Source of the DNA: Mesorhizobium loti R88b | GTDB taxonomy: Bacteria; Pseudomonadota; Alphaproteobacteria; Rhizobiales; Rhizobiaceae | Direction: 5' to 3' | NCBI RefSeq assembly: GCF_013170845.1 | Contig: NZ_CP033367.1 | Coordinates: 2,667,001-2,731,000 of the forward strand | DNA length: 64,000 nucleotides | Shown: positions 32,732-40,998 of the stretch, piece after piece | Position numbering within the stretch: position 1 is the stretch's first letter | Layout of the letters: every line of letters starts with the position of its first letter | Made by a program: the position numbers and the translations under genes | The notes under the pieces: generated by a model | The model's input: the letters and a program-made list of their open reading frames with translations, nothing else | The model's database searches: none | Told to the model about the DNA's origin: nothing

Positions 32732-34486
32732 ATGACCGGACCGTCCGACCTGCGCCCGGTCTTCCTGCGCGCCATCGCCGATGTCGGCGTCTTCTCGGTG
32801 TTGATCAACGTCCTGCTGTTGGTGATCCCGCTCTATCTGCTGCAGGTCTATGACCGCGTGCTGCCGTCCTCCAGCGTCGAGACGCTTGTCTATCTTTCGG
32901 GCATCGCGGTTCTCGCGCTCGCGGTTCTCGGGCTGCTGGACGCGATCCGCGCCGTTTACACGCAGCGCGTCGCGGCGACCCTCGACCGGAAGCTGGGTGC
33001 CGGCACATTCGCCATTTCGCTTGGCGCAAAATATGCCAGCGGCCTGTCGCCGCTGCGCGACCTCGCCTCGATCTGCGCCTTCATCAGGTCGCGCGGCGTG
33101 GCGGTGTTGTTCGATCTGCCCTTCGCCCCTGTCTTTCTCGCCCTGCTGTATCTGATCGATCCGGTGCTGTTTTGGGTGACCGTCGGTGGCGCGGCGCTTC
33201 TGCTTCTCCTGGTCGTGGCCAACCAGCTTGCCATCGGCAGGAACGACGCCTTGTCCGCGGAGCGTTCGGCTTTGGCCAGCCAGGCAGAACAGGCCTTTGC
33301 CCGCAATGCGGAGACGCTGCGTGCCATGGGCATGGTCGAGAACGCCGCGCAGGTCTGGGGCCGGCACGTCGCGGCAGCGCTCACCCTCCATGACCGCTCC
33401 GCGAGTGCCAATGCGATCTTCAGCGGCGCTTCGCGGGCGCTGCGCATGATGCTGCAACTGGCGATCCTCGGCGCCGGCGCATGGCTGGTGCTCGAAGGGC
33501 AGATGACGGCAGGCATGATCTTCGCCTCCTCGCTGGTGTCGTCGCGCGCGCTGCAGCCGCTCGACCAGTTGATCGGCGCCTGGCGTCAGATCGCGGACGC
33601 CCGGCGAGCGTGGCGCCGGCTTGAGACGGCGCTTGCGGCGCGTCCGCTTGAAGCGCGGAAACTGATCCTGCCCGATCCGACCGGCGCGATTTCCATGCAG
33701 GACGTCTTCTTTATGGCGCCGAATGCGCAGCCCGGCACCGAACCCATCCTCAAGCGACTGAACTTCCAGATTGGCGTCGGCGAAGCGTTGGCCATCGTTG
33801 GCCCAAGCGGCGCCGGCAAATCCACGCTGGCGCGGTTGCTTGTGGGTGCTGCCCGGCCGACCGGCGGCGCGGTGAGGATCGACGGCGCCGACCTCAGGAC
33901 CTGGGACGAAAACCAGCTCGGAAAGCATATCGGCTACCTCGCGCAGGAGGTCGAGCTCTTTCCAGGATCGATCGCGCAAAACATCGCCCGCTTCAACCCC
34001 GATGCAGATGACGCCTCGATCATCGAGGCAGCCAGGCGGGCTGAGGCGCATGACCTGATCCTGGCGCAGCGGGACGGCTACCAGACATTGATAGGTCCGT
34101 CGGACAGAAATTTGTCGGGCGGCGAGCGCCAGAGGATCGGGCTGGCGCGCGCCTTCTACGGCGCTCCCAGGATTCTCGTGCTGGATGAGCCCAACGCCCA
34201 TCTCGATGGCGCTGGCGAAGCAGCGCTCGAAACGGTGCTTGCCGCCGTGAAAGCGGCCGGCGTCACGACAATCGTCATCACGCACCGCCCTTCGATTGCT
34301 GCCTCCTGTGACCGCGTGATGCTTTTGCGCAGCGGCGTGATCGAAGCCTTCGGCCCCAGCGGCGAGGTGTTGCGGCAGTCTGTGGCCAGCACCGGCGCCG
34401 GGAAGGGCATTCCCCGGCAGAATCCGGTGGTGACAGGGTCTTTCGCCGCGACGCTTCGCACGCACAACACCCGCTTCGGATCATAG
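32732..34486 (+). CDS. Type I secretion ABC transporter ATPase/permease (PrsD-like)
   Basis: 584 residues. Six membrane segments lie within about 1-320 (FSVLINVLLLVIPLYLLQVYDR, then a YLSGIAVLALAVLGLL pair and later helices). The nucleotide-binding domain has Walker A GPSGAGKS, signature LSGGERQRIGLARAF and Walker B ILVLDEPNAHLD with the H-loop ITHRP. The build matches PrsD/LapB-type exporters lacking a C39-like domain. It forms the inner-membrane engine for RTX-type substrates; the upstream GH16 protein is the obvious cargo. It is 35 bases downstream of the glycanase and 3 bases upstream of the adaptor. Confidence 0.92.
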   Translation: MTGPSDLRPVFLRAIADVGVFSVLINVLLLVIPLYLLQVYDRVLPSSSVETLVYLSGIAVLALAVLGLLDAIRAVYTQRVAATLDRKLGAGTFAISLGAKYASGLSPLRDLASICAFIRSRGVAVLFDLPFAPVFLALLYLIDPVLFWVTVGGAALLLLLVVANQLAIGRNDALSAERSALASQAEQAFARNAETLRAMGMVENAAQVWGRHVAAALTLHDRSASANAIFSGASRALRMMLQLAILGAGAWLVLEGQMTAGMIFASSLVSSRALQPLDQLIGAWRQIADARRAWRRLETALAARPLEARKLILPDPTGAISMQDVFFMAPNAQPGTEPILKRLNFQIGVGEALAIVGPSGAGKSTLARLLVGAARPTGGAVRIDGADLRTWDENQLGKHIGYLAQEVELFPGSIAQNIARFNPDADDASIIEAARRAEAHDLILAQRDGYQTLIGPSDRNLSGGERQRIGLARAFYGAPRILVLDEPNAHLDGAGEAALETVLAAVKAAGVTTIVITHRPSIAASCDRVMLLRSGVIEAFGPSGEVLRQSVASTGAGKGIPRQNPVVTGSFAATLRTHNTRFGS

Positions 34487-34489
34487 ACC

Positions 34490-35809
34490 ATGGCAGTCCA
34501 GAGCCTCGCTTGGGAAGGCAGTCCGCGCACCGACATAAGGCGTGTGGCATCCGCCGGATACGCGGCGATAGCACTATTGGTGGGTTGCTTTGGCTATTGG
34601 TGCGTCAGCGCGCCCTTGTCGGGAGCGGTGATCACGCAAGGGACGATCTCGGCGACCGGCGGAAACATCCTGATCCAGCATCCCGAGGGCGGCATCGTCC
34701 AGGAATTGCTGGTCCATGAAGGCGATCGCGTGCAACAGGCCCAGGATCTGATCGTGCTCGATCCAACGGCCGCGCGGGCACAGCTCAACCGGTTGACAAG
34801 ACAGTCGATCGCGCTCAGGGCGAGCGCGGCGCGGCTGGAGGCGGAACGCGACGGATTGGACCGGCTGGCGCCAATCACCAAAGCGGCGCCAGCGCCGTTC
34901 CAGGCCGATTTCGAGATGTTGGTTCGAGAACAGCAGAAGGAATTCCACGCCAGGCTCGCCCGGTTTCGATCGGAACAATCGATCCTCGCCCAACGTCTAG
35001 CCATGCATCGCCAGTCTGTCGTGGGATTGCAGTCCCAGAAACAGGCCATTCAGCAACAAGTCGAAATCGTGAAGAAGGAACTCGGCATCAAGACCAGCCT
35101 GCTGGACAAGGGCCTCACCAACCGTACCGAATACTCCCAGCTCTTGCGCAGCGAGGCCGATCTCGTCGGGCAGGCCGGGATGCTGGAAGCCAATATCGCA
35201 GCGGCCAACGCCCAGATCGTCGAAGCCCAGGAGCAGAGCGAGCGCCAGACCACGCAACGCGTGGAGGAGGCGCTGACGAAGCTGGAGGAGGTTCGTTCCA
35301 ACCTGGCCGACTTCGAGGAACAGATCGGGGCGGCGGAGGCGGTGCTGCGGCGAACGACGATCAAGGCGCCGGCGGCGGGCATAGTCGTCTCGTCGACCTA
35401 CAATTCCAAGGGCAGCGTGATTGCCCCCGGCGAAAAGATCATGGAGATCCTGCCCACGGCATCGGGCCTGATCGTCGATGCAAGGCTGCGGCCAAAAGAC
35501 ATCGACCAGGTCCGTGTCGGCCAGCCGGCGAAACTGCGACTGTCGGCCTTGAACATGCGGCTTACCCCAGAGGTTTCAGCCACCGTGACACAAATTTCCG
35601 CGGACCGGCTCATCGACCAGGCCACGCATGAGCCCTATTTCCGCGCCAGGCTCAGGATTGCCGCAGAGTTGCCGTCCGGCGTGGAACCCGAGCAGCTTTA
35701 TCCCGGAACGCCTGTCGAGGTGTTCATCAACACCGGCAACCGGACATTCTTCGAGTATCTGGCACGGCCGATGCTCGATTCCTTCGCTCGCGCCTTCACG
35801 GAGCGGTAG
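34490..35809 (+). CDS. Type I secretion membrane-fusion protein, HlyD family (PrsE-like)
   Basis: 439 residues. An N-terminal cytoplasmic tail and membrane helix (AGYAAIALLVGCFGYWCVSA) precede the lipoyl half NILIQHPEGGIVQELLVHEGD, a long coiled coil (about 90-280), the second lipoyl half RRTTIKAPAAGIVVSSTYNS, and a C-terminal beta-barrel ending PGTPVEVFINTGNRTFFEYL, the HlyD/PrtE signature area. It bridges the ABC exporter to a TolC-type outer-membrane channel. Starts 3 bases after the exporter stop, so the pair is co-translated. No outer-membrane component is encoded nearby. Confidence 0.92.
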   Translation: MAVQSLAWEGSPRTDIRRVASAGYAAIALLVGCFGYWCVSAPLSGAVITQGTISATGGNILIQHPEGGIVQELLVHEGDRVQQAQDLIVLDPTAARAQLNRLTRQSIALRASAARLEAERDGLDRLAPITKAAPAPFQADFEMLVREQQKEFHARLARFRSEQSILAQRLAMHRQSVVGLQSQKQAIQQQVEIVKKELGIKTSLLDKGLTNRTEYSQLLRSEADLVGQAGMLEANIAAANAQIVEAQEQSERQTTQRVEEALTKLEEVRSNLADFEEQIGAAEAVLRRTTIKAPAAGIVVSSTYNSKGSVIAPGEKIMEILPTASGLIVDARLRPKDIDQVRVGQPAKLRLSALNMRLTPEVSATVTQISADRLIDQATHEPYFRARLRIAAELPSGVEPEQLYPGTPVEVFINTGNRTFFEYLARPMLDSFARAFTER

Positions 35810-35827
35810 ACATTGGGAATCGAACGA

Positions 35828-37138
35828 TCAGCGCACCGCTTCGCGTTGGCTGCCCGGCAGGCGGGTGGCGATCAGCTTGTCGATGCGGCGGCCGTCGAGG
35901 TCGACGACCTCGAAGCGCCAGCCTTGCGCGTCGACGCATTCGCCGGTCGCCGGCAGATGATGCATGTGCGACAGCACATAGCCGGCGACGGTCTCGTAGT
36001 CGCGGTTTTCGGGCAGGTCGATGCCCAGGATCTCGGCCATCTCGTCGGCCTGCATGTAGCCGGCGAGCAGCCATGAGCCGTCCTCGCGCTTGACGGCGTT
36101 TTCCTCGTCGCCGGCATCGAGATCCGCGCGGAACACGCCGGTGATGGCTTCGAGAATGTCGGCCGGGGTGACGATGCCTTCGAAATGGCCGTATTCATCA
36201 TGCACCAGCGCCATCGGCACGTCGGATTCCTTGAGCTTGTGCAGCACATCAAGCGCGTCGGCCTGGTCGTAGACGATGGGGGCGGCGCGCACATGCTTGC
36301 GCGGGTCGAGCGTGCGGCCGGCAAGGATCGCGGCGAGCACGTCGCGCGTCTGGACGACGCCAACCATGACGTCGACACCGCCGTCGCCTGCCGGCAGGCG
36401 CGAATGCTGGGTTTCCATCAAGAGCTTGCGGATCGCCGTGTCGTCGGACTGCAGATTGATCCAGTCGACCTCGGTGCGCGGTGTCATCACCGCGCGCACG
36501 GCGCGGTCGCCAAGCCGCATGACGCCGGCAATCATGCGCCGCTCGTCGGATTCGATGGTGCCATGATGCTCGGCCTCGGCGACCAGCATCTTGATCTCCT
36601 CGTCGGTGACCTTCTCCTCGCTTTCGCCGCGCTGGCCAAGCAGCCACAATATTGCGCGGCCGGAGATGTCGAGCAGGAACACCAGGGGTGCTGAGACGGT
36701 GGCGAGGATGGTCATGGCCGGAGCAGCGCGGGCAGCGACGCGTTCGGGATCGCGCAGCGCGATCTGCTTGGGCACAAGTTCGCCGACGATCAGCGAGAAA
36801 TAGGTGATGATGGCAACGACAATGCCGACGCCGAGCGGGTCGGCAACGCTTTCGCGCATGCCGGTCGAGGCCAGGTACACCGACAGCCGGTCGCCCAGCG
36901 TGGCGCCGGAGAAGGCGCCGGACAGCACACCGACCAGCGTGATGCCGATCTGCACCGAGGACAGGAACTTGCCGGGATTCGAGCCAAGGTCGAGCGCGCG
37001 GCCGGCGCCATTGATGCCGCGGTCGATCATCGCCTTGAGCCTAGCCGGGCGCGATGAAACGATAGCGAGTTCGGACATCGACAACAGGCCGTTCACGCAG
37101 ATGAGGACGACCACGATAGCGATTTCAACGTATAGCAT
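35828..37138 (-). CDS. CNNM/CorC (TlyC/HlyC)-type membrane protein with CBS domains
   Basis: 436 residues. The DUF21 transmembrane domain (about 1-190) begins EIAIVVVLICVNGLLSMSELAIV and contains IGITLVGVLSGAFSG. Two CBS domains follow (RAVRAVMTPRTEVDWI and VHDEYGHFEGIVTPADILEAI). The CorC_HlyC C-terminal domain ends with the GYVLSHMHHLPATGECV segment. The family is linked to magnesium/cobalt homeostasis in other bacteria; the old name hemolysin is not supported functionally. Convergent with the secretion operon, 18 bases apart. Confidence 0.93.
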   Translation of the reverse strand: MLYVEIAIVVVLICVNGLLSMSELAIVSSRPARLKAMIDRGINGAGRALDLGSNPGKFLSSVQIGITLVGVLSGAFSGATLGDRLSVYLASTGMRESVADPLGVGIVVAIITYFSLIVGELVPKQIALRDPERVAARAAPAMTILATVSAPLVFLLDISGRAILWLLGQRGESEEKVTDEEIKMLVAEAEHHGTIESDERRMIAGVMRLGDRAVRAVMTPRTEVDWINLQSDDTAIRKLLMETQHSRLPAGDGGVDVMVGVVQTRDVLAAILAGRTLDPRKHVRAAPIVYDQADALDVLHKLKESDVPMALVHDEYGHFEGIVTPADILEAITGVFRADLDAGDEENAVKREDGSWLLAGYMQADEMAEILGIDLPENRDYETVAGYVLSHMHHLPATGECVDAQGWRFEVVDLDGRRIDKLIATRLPGSQREAVR

Positions 37139-37211
37139 GAGGGCTCAATAGCATTGCGGCGCTGCCTTCGAAAATAGTCCGCCAGCATTTTTAGAATATG
37201 ACGCGTGGCTT

Positions 37212-38126
37212 TCAGGCCTTGTCCCAAGGCGGCGCCGAAAAATGTTCGACGAGAGCGTCGACGACAACACGCACCTTTGGGGTGAGCGCGCGCGTCACTG
37301 GCCACACGGCATGCACGACGATGTTTTCCACGAGACAGTCCGACAGGACCATTTCGAGATCGCCATTCCCGAGGCTGTCGGCTGCCAGCCAGGTCGGCAG
37401 GAAGGCGATCCCACAACCGGCAAGGGCGGCATCGAGCATCGGTTCGCCATGGCCGAGAACCAGCCTCGCCTTGGGGACGAAGGTCGTCAGATGGCCGTCG
37501 CCATGCCTGATCACCCAGGGGCGGACGACGCCCTCGCGGCCATAACCGATGACGCTATGATGGGCGAGATCGTCGACCGATCGCGGCCTGCCGTGTTCCC
37601 TGAGATAGGCGGGAGCCGCACAGATGGCCGAGCGCTGGGCATAGATGCGTCTGGCCGCGAGCGACAGGCTGTCGTCCAGTTCTCCCATGCGCACCGCGAG
37701 GTCGATGCCTTCCTCGATCAGGTCGACGCGGCGGTCGTTGAAGGAGATTTCCACCGTCAGCTCCGGGAATTTCCTGGAAATCGCAAACAGGACGGGTGCG
37801 ACGCAGCGCCGGCCGAAGGCGAGCGGCACGTCGATGCGCAGGCGGCCGGACGGGATCTGCCGGCGCGAGGCAAGCAGTGACTGCGCCGCCTCGATCTCGG
37901 CCAGCGCCCTGACGCAGGCCTCATAGTAGCACTCGCCTTCGCTGGTCGGACTGAGGCTGCGGGTGGTGCGGTTGAGCAGGCGAACGCCGAGCCGCTGCTC
38001 CAATTGGGCGACCGACTTGCCGATCGCCGACTTTGTCACATGCAGCCGCTCGCCGGCGCCGGTGAAGCTGCCAGCCTCCACGGCCTGGACGAATGCGACG
38101 ATGCCTTGCAGGTCGGTCGATTCCAT
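37212..38126 (-). CDS. LysR-family transcriptional regulator
   Basis: 304 residues from the ATG at 38126. The winged helix reads FVQAVEAGSFTGAGERLHVT and KSAIGKSVAQLEQRLGVRLLNR, followed by TTRSLSPTSEG. The effector domain has the typical DVPLAFGRRCVAP and the GCGIAFLPTWLA segment. It belongs to the CrgA-like LysR group. It is divergent from a quinone oxidoreductase, with an ATAGAA/TTCTAT inverted repeat between, so that enzyme is its probable target. Confidence 0.92.
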   Translation of the reverse strand: MESTDLQGIVAFVQAVEAGSFTGAGERLHVTKSAIGKSVAQLEQRLGVRLLNRTTRSLSPTSEGECYYEACVRALAEIEAAQSLLASRRQIPSGRLRIDVPLAFGRRCVAPVLFAISRKFPELTVEISFNDRRVDLIEEGIDLAVRMGELDDSLSLAARRIYAQRSAICAAPAYLREHGRPRSVDDLAHHSVIGYGREGVVRPWVIRHGDGHLTTFVPKARLVLGHGEPMLDAALAGCGIAFLPTWLAADSLGNGDLEMVLSDCLVENIVVHAVWPVTRALTPKVRVVVDALVEHFSAPPWDKA

Positions 38127-38178
38127 GACGGTTCCAATTGGCGAATTTAAATTATCAATCAGTTGCCTGATATGCCGC

Positions 38179-38198
38179 ATAGAAGCTCTATTTTCTAT
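38179..38198. promoter_or_regulatory. Inverted repeat between LysR gene and oxidoreductase
   Basis: ATAGAA and TTCTAT flank 8 bases within the divergent intergenic region. It is AT-rich against its surroundings and a candidate LysR site. A short palindrome AATTTAAATT lies nearby at about 38145. Confidence 0.35.
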
Positions 38199-38252
38199 AG
38201 TTAAAAAGCATAAATGTCTCGCGTGGCCATCAATCACGGAGCGCGAAGCGAC

Positions 38253-39275
38253 ATGAGCACCCAAATCAACAGATCCTGGCAGATGAGCGGTTTCGGCCTG
38301 TCCAGGCTGAGCCAGGTGACGGGCGAAATCCCCGAAGCCGGGCCGCACGATCTTCTGGTGCGTACGAAAGCCGTGTCGCTGAACTACAAGGACAAGATGA
38401 TCGTCGAGGGCACGCTGATCCCCGACCTCAGCTTTCCCTTCGTGCCGACGTCGGACGCGGTGGGCGAGGTGGTGGCTGTCGGCAGCGCGGTCAGCCGCTT
38501 CAAGGTCGGGCAGCGTGTGCTTGGCCAGGTGATCGCCGACTGGCCGGATGGCGACGCTCCGCCCGTGCTGCACAAGCATACCCTTGGTTCCTCACTGTCG
38601 GGGATGCTTTCAGACCATGTTGTCTTTGGCGAGGATGCCGCTGTGCTGGCGCCGCCATCGCTCAGCGACATCGAGGCGGCGACGCTGCCGATCGCTGCGT
38701 TGACGGCCTGGTTTGCGATGGCTGAGGCGACCAGACCGGTGGCGGGCCAGACCGTCCTCATCCAGGGCACTGGCGGCGTGTCGCTGTTTGCGCTGCAGTT
38801 CGCCAAGGCATTCGGCTTGCGCTCCATCGTCACCTCGAGCAGTGACGAGAAGCTTGAGCGGGCAAGAAAGCTTGGTGCCTGGCAGGGGATCAACTACCGC
38901 ACGCAGCCGGCATGGGACGAAGCCGCGCGTGCGCTGACGGACGGGCTGGGCGTCAACCATGTGCTGGAAATGGTCGGCGGCGACAATGCGCGGCAATCGC
39001 TCAACGCGCTGGCCGCCGATGGCCGGCTCTCGATCATCGGTCTTCTGGGTTCGATGGAACTCAGTTTCCCGATCCTGCCCTTCATGCGCAACCGCATCAC
39101 CGTGCAGGGCCTGTCGATCGGCCATCGCCGGTCTTTCGAGCGGATGAACCAGGCGATCGAGGCGCTCGGCATCAAGCCGGTCATCGACAAGGTCTTTGGC
39201 TTTGACGAGGTGCCGCAGGCCTTGCAGCATTTGGAGAAGGGGCCGTTCGGCAAGATCGTGATCAGCTCGACCTGA
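38253..39275 (+). CDS. Quinone oxidoreductase-like medium-chain dehydrogenase (no zinc site)
   Basis: 340 residues from the ATG at 38253; an upstream ATG at 38214 has no ribosome-binding site. The GroES-like domain contains LVRTKAVSLNYKDKMIVEG, where the NYKD sequence replaces the catalytic zinc Cys. The nucleotide fold starts VLIQGTGGVSLFALQFAKAFG (GTGGVS type). GFDEVPQALQHLEKGPFGKIV completes the family C-terminus. Such enzymes reduce quinones or enones with NADPH. Divergent from, and presumably regulated by, the LysR gene. Confidence 0.9.
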   Translation: MSTQINRSWQMSGFGLSRLSQVTGEIPEAGPHDLLVRTKAVSLNYKDKMIVEGTLIPDLSFPFVPTSDAVGEVVAVGSAVSRFKVGQRVLGQVIADWPDGDAPPVLHKHTLGSSLSGMLSDHVVFGEDAAVLAPPSLSDIEAATLPIAALTAWFAMAEATRPVAGQTVLIQGTGGVSLFALQFAKAFGLRSIVTSSSDEKLERARKLGAWQGINYRTQPAWDEAARALTDGLGVNHVLEMVGGDNARQSLNALAADGRLSIIGLLGSMELSFPILPFMRNRITVQGLSIGHRRSFERMNQAIEALGIKPVIDKVFGFDEVPQALQHLEKGPFGKIVISST

Positions 39276-39287
39276 CCTTGCCGTTGG

Positions 39288-39995
39288 TCACTTCAGGTCC
39301 TTCAGCACGCCGATGATTGCCTTGCCGTCGGTGAAATAGGGGTCGCCGCCGCCGTTGCGGCCAGTCCTGGTGGGGCCGATGCCTCCCATGTCGCTGGTCG
39401 ATGCCAGCAGAGCGGCTGCGTTCAGGTCGTCGATCAGGAAGTCGCGTTCGGCATCGATGTCCGGAGCGATGTGGTGCGTGATCGCGCCCGTGTCGTGGCT
39501 GAGACCGACGCCGCGATCGAAGCTGGCGGAGCCCAGCCAAAGCGGGCGGCCGTCGTCGCCCACCGTATCGGTCTGCCAGAAGCGGACGTGGTGGCGCCGG
39601 TCGGCACTGTCGCCGACCGGCTTTTCGAAAGCGAGATCCTGGGCGCGGCCTTCGAACACCAGGCGGCTCATCGGCGCATCGGGATAGGGGCGGGAAAACA
39701 GGACACTTTCGCCGATATCGATGGCTGTCCTCAATGTGACGGCGTCAGCGGTATCCCAGCCGGCGACGGCGAAGCCATGGACCACCTCCTTCTCAGTGCC
39801 GACGAGGCCGACATTGATCGGGTCGCCCGGAATGCCTTGCGGCGTGTGCGTCACCATTTCGAAGCGCTGGTCACGAAAACCGCGCTCCCGGAATGTCCAG
39901 AATTCGGGTGCAGCGAGATAGGCGAGCGCGAGCCAGGCGGCCAGAAAGGTTGCCAGCCAGATTGCTACACGGCGCTGTATGCTTCGTTGGCTCAT
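39288..39995 (-). CDS. LssY C-terminal-domain protein, membrane-anchored
   Basis: About 235 residues from the ATG at 39995 (a GTG five codons earlier is less convincing). An N-terminal membrane segment (IWLATFLAAWLALAYLAA) precedes an LssY_C-like domain: PINVGLVGTEKEVVHGFAVAG, WDTADAVTLR, LAFEKPVGDSADRRHHVRFW and ITHHIAPDIDAERD. In LssY the domain follows a PAP2 phosphatase domain, but here it stands alone. Function unknown. Convergent with the oxidoreductase. Confidence 0.8.
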   Translation of the reverse strand: MSQRSIQRRVAIWLATFLAAWLALAYLAAPEFWTFRERGFRDQRFEMVTHTPQGIPGDPINVGLVGTEKEVVHGFAVAGWDTADAVTLRTAIDIGESVLFSRPYPDAPMSRLVFEGRAQDLAFEKPVGDSADRRHHVRFWQTDTVGDDGRPLWLGSASFDRGVGLSHDTGAITHHIAPDIDAERDFLIDDLNAAALLASTSDMGGIGPTRTGRNGGGDPYFTDGKAIIGVLKDLK

Positions 39996-40078
39996 TTGCC
40001 GCCGCCCCACCGTTCCACCGTCACTCTATGCGGTGAGGCAGCCCTTCGGCAAAGGGTGACATGGTGTCGCCCGATACT

Positions 40079-40885
40079 CTACCGGCAGGCGCGATAGCCG
40101 TTCTTGCGGTTCTTGATGTCGAAATGGAAATGGTTGCGGTGGTCGTAATTGTAACCGGGGCCGAGCACGGTGGTGAAATACTGGCAGCCATCGGCGCGCA
40201 CATTGTTGAGGAAGCCTCGCGTGCGGAAGGCGAACAGGCCGGGCTTGCGCACGTCGATATCGTCGCCATTGTTGAGCTCGATGCTCATGACGTCGAGCGC
40301 GTTGCCCTTGCCGTGCTCGGACAAAACACCTTCGCCGGCGATGTTGCGGCAGGAATAGCTCGAGCCCTGGTGGATGGTCTTGACGCCGGAGAAGTAGCGC
40401 CAGCGGGCGGAGGGAACGAGCTCGTTCTTGGTCCAGGCAGCGAAGGTAGCCGCCATGTCGCAGGTCAGGGTCGCGGCGGGTTTCATCTGGATGCTGCCGA
40501 TGGCCGTGACTTTTACGGGGTAATCGATGCCGCACTGGCCTTCATGGATCGGCGCCATGTCGGTGTAGGCGACATCGAGGCGCTTCAACTGCTGGCGGCA
40601 GTCGGTTTCGCTGGCCGGTATCTGCTCGACCGGCGACATCGGCTCATCCATACGCGGATAGGCGGCCTGCGTCATGTAGGGATTGGACGGGACAAGCTTC
40701 TGCATGCCCGTATATTGCGGCACGGCCGAGGTCTGCGTGCCGACATCGACGGCCGGCTGCAGCGACAGCACGCTACCGGTGTTGCAGGCCGAAACGGCCG
40801 CAAGCGTCAGGCCGGCGGCCAGCAGCATTACGGGTTTCGAGTGGCGCGCGGTGACGAAAAACACGGCGCGAATTTTGCCGGTCAT
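40079..40885 (-). CDS. Extensin-family exported protein
   Basis: 268 residues. A lipoprotein-style signal (LLAAGLTLAAVSACN, lipobox Cys) is followed by a 50-residue Pro/Gln linker and the extensin-like C-terminal domain: ETDCRQQLKRLDVAYTDMAP, QCGIDYPVKV, CDMAATFAAWTKNELVPSA, LSEHGKGNALDVMSIEL and VLGPGYNYDHRNHFHFDI. The HGKGNALD and HFHFD motifs resemble metal sites of the D,D-carboxypeptidase-like superfamily, so a peptidoglycan role is possible. A paralogue lies immediately upstream (40999). Confidence 0.87.
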   Translation of the reverse strand: MTGKIRAVFFVTARHSKPVMLLAAGLTLAAVSACNTGSVLSLQPAVDVGTQTSAVPQYTGMQKLVPSNPYMTQAAYPRMDEPMSPVEQIPASETDCRQQLKRLDVAYTDMAPIHEGQCGIDYPVKVTAIGSIQMKPAATLTCDMAATFAAWTKNELVPSARWRYFSGVKTIHQGSSYSCRNIAGEGVLSEHGKGNALDVMSIELNNGDDIDVRKPGLFAFRTRGFLNNVRADGCQYFTTVLGPGYNYDHRNHFHFDIKNRKNGYRACR

Positions 40886-40998
40886 TGGCGGAATCCCAAT
40901 CGTGGTTATCCGGCATTTTAACGATCAAGGGTAAAGGAAAACTCAGCGTCCCTGTTCACGCCTGCGGCTGAAATGCGGCAAGCCGTCCAGTCGACCGC

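Noticed and set aside
32621..34465. 614-codon frame opposite the type I exporter gene
   Set aside because: Walker A, signature and Walker B motifs are all on the plus strand.
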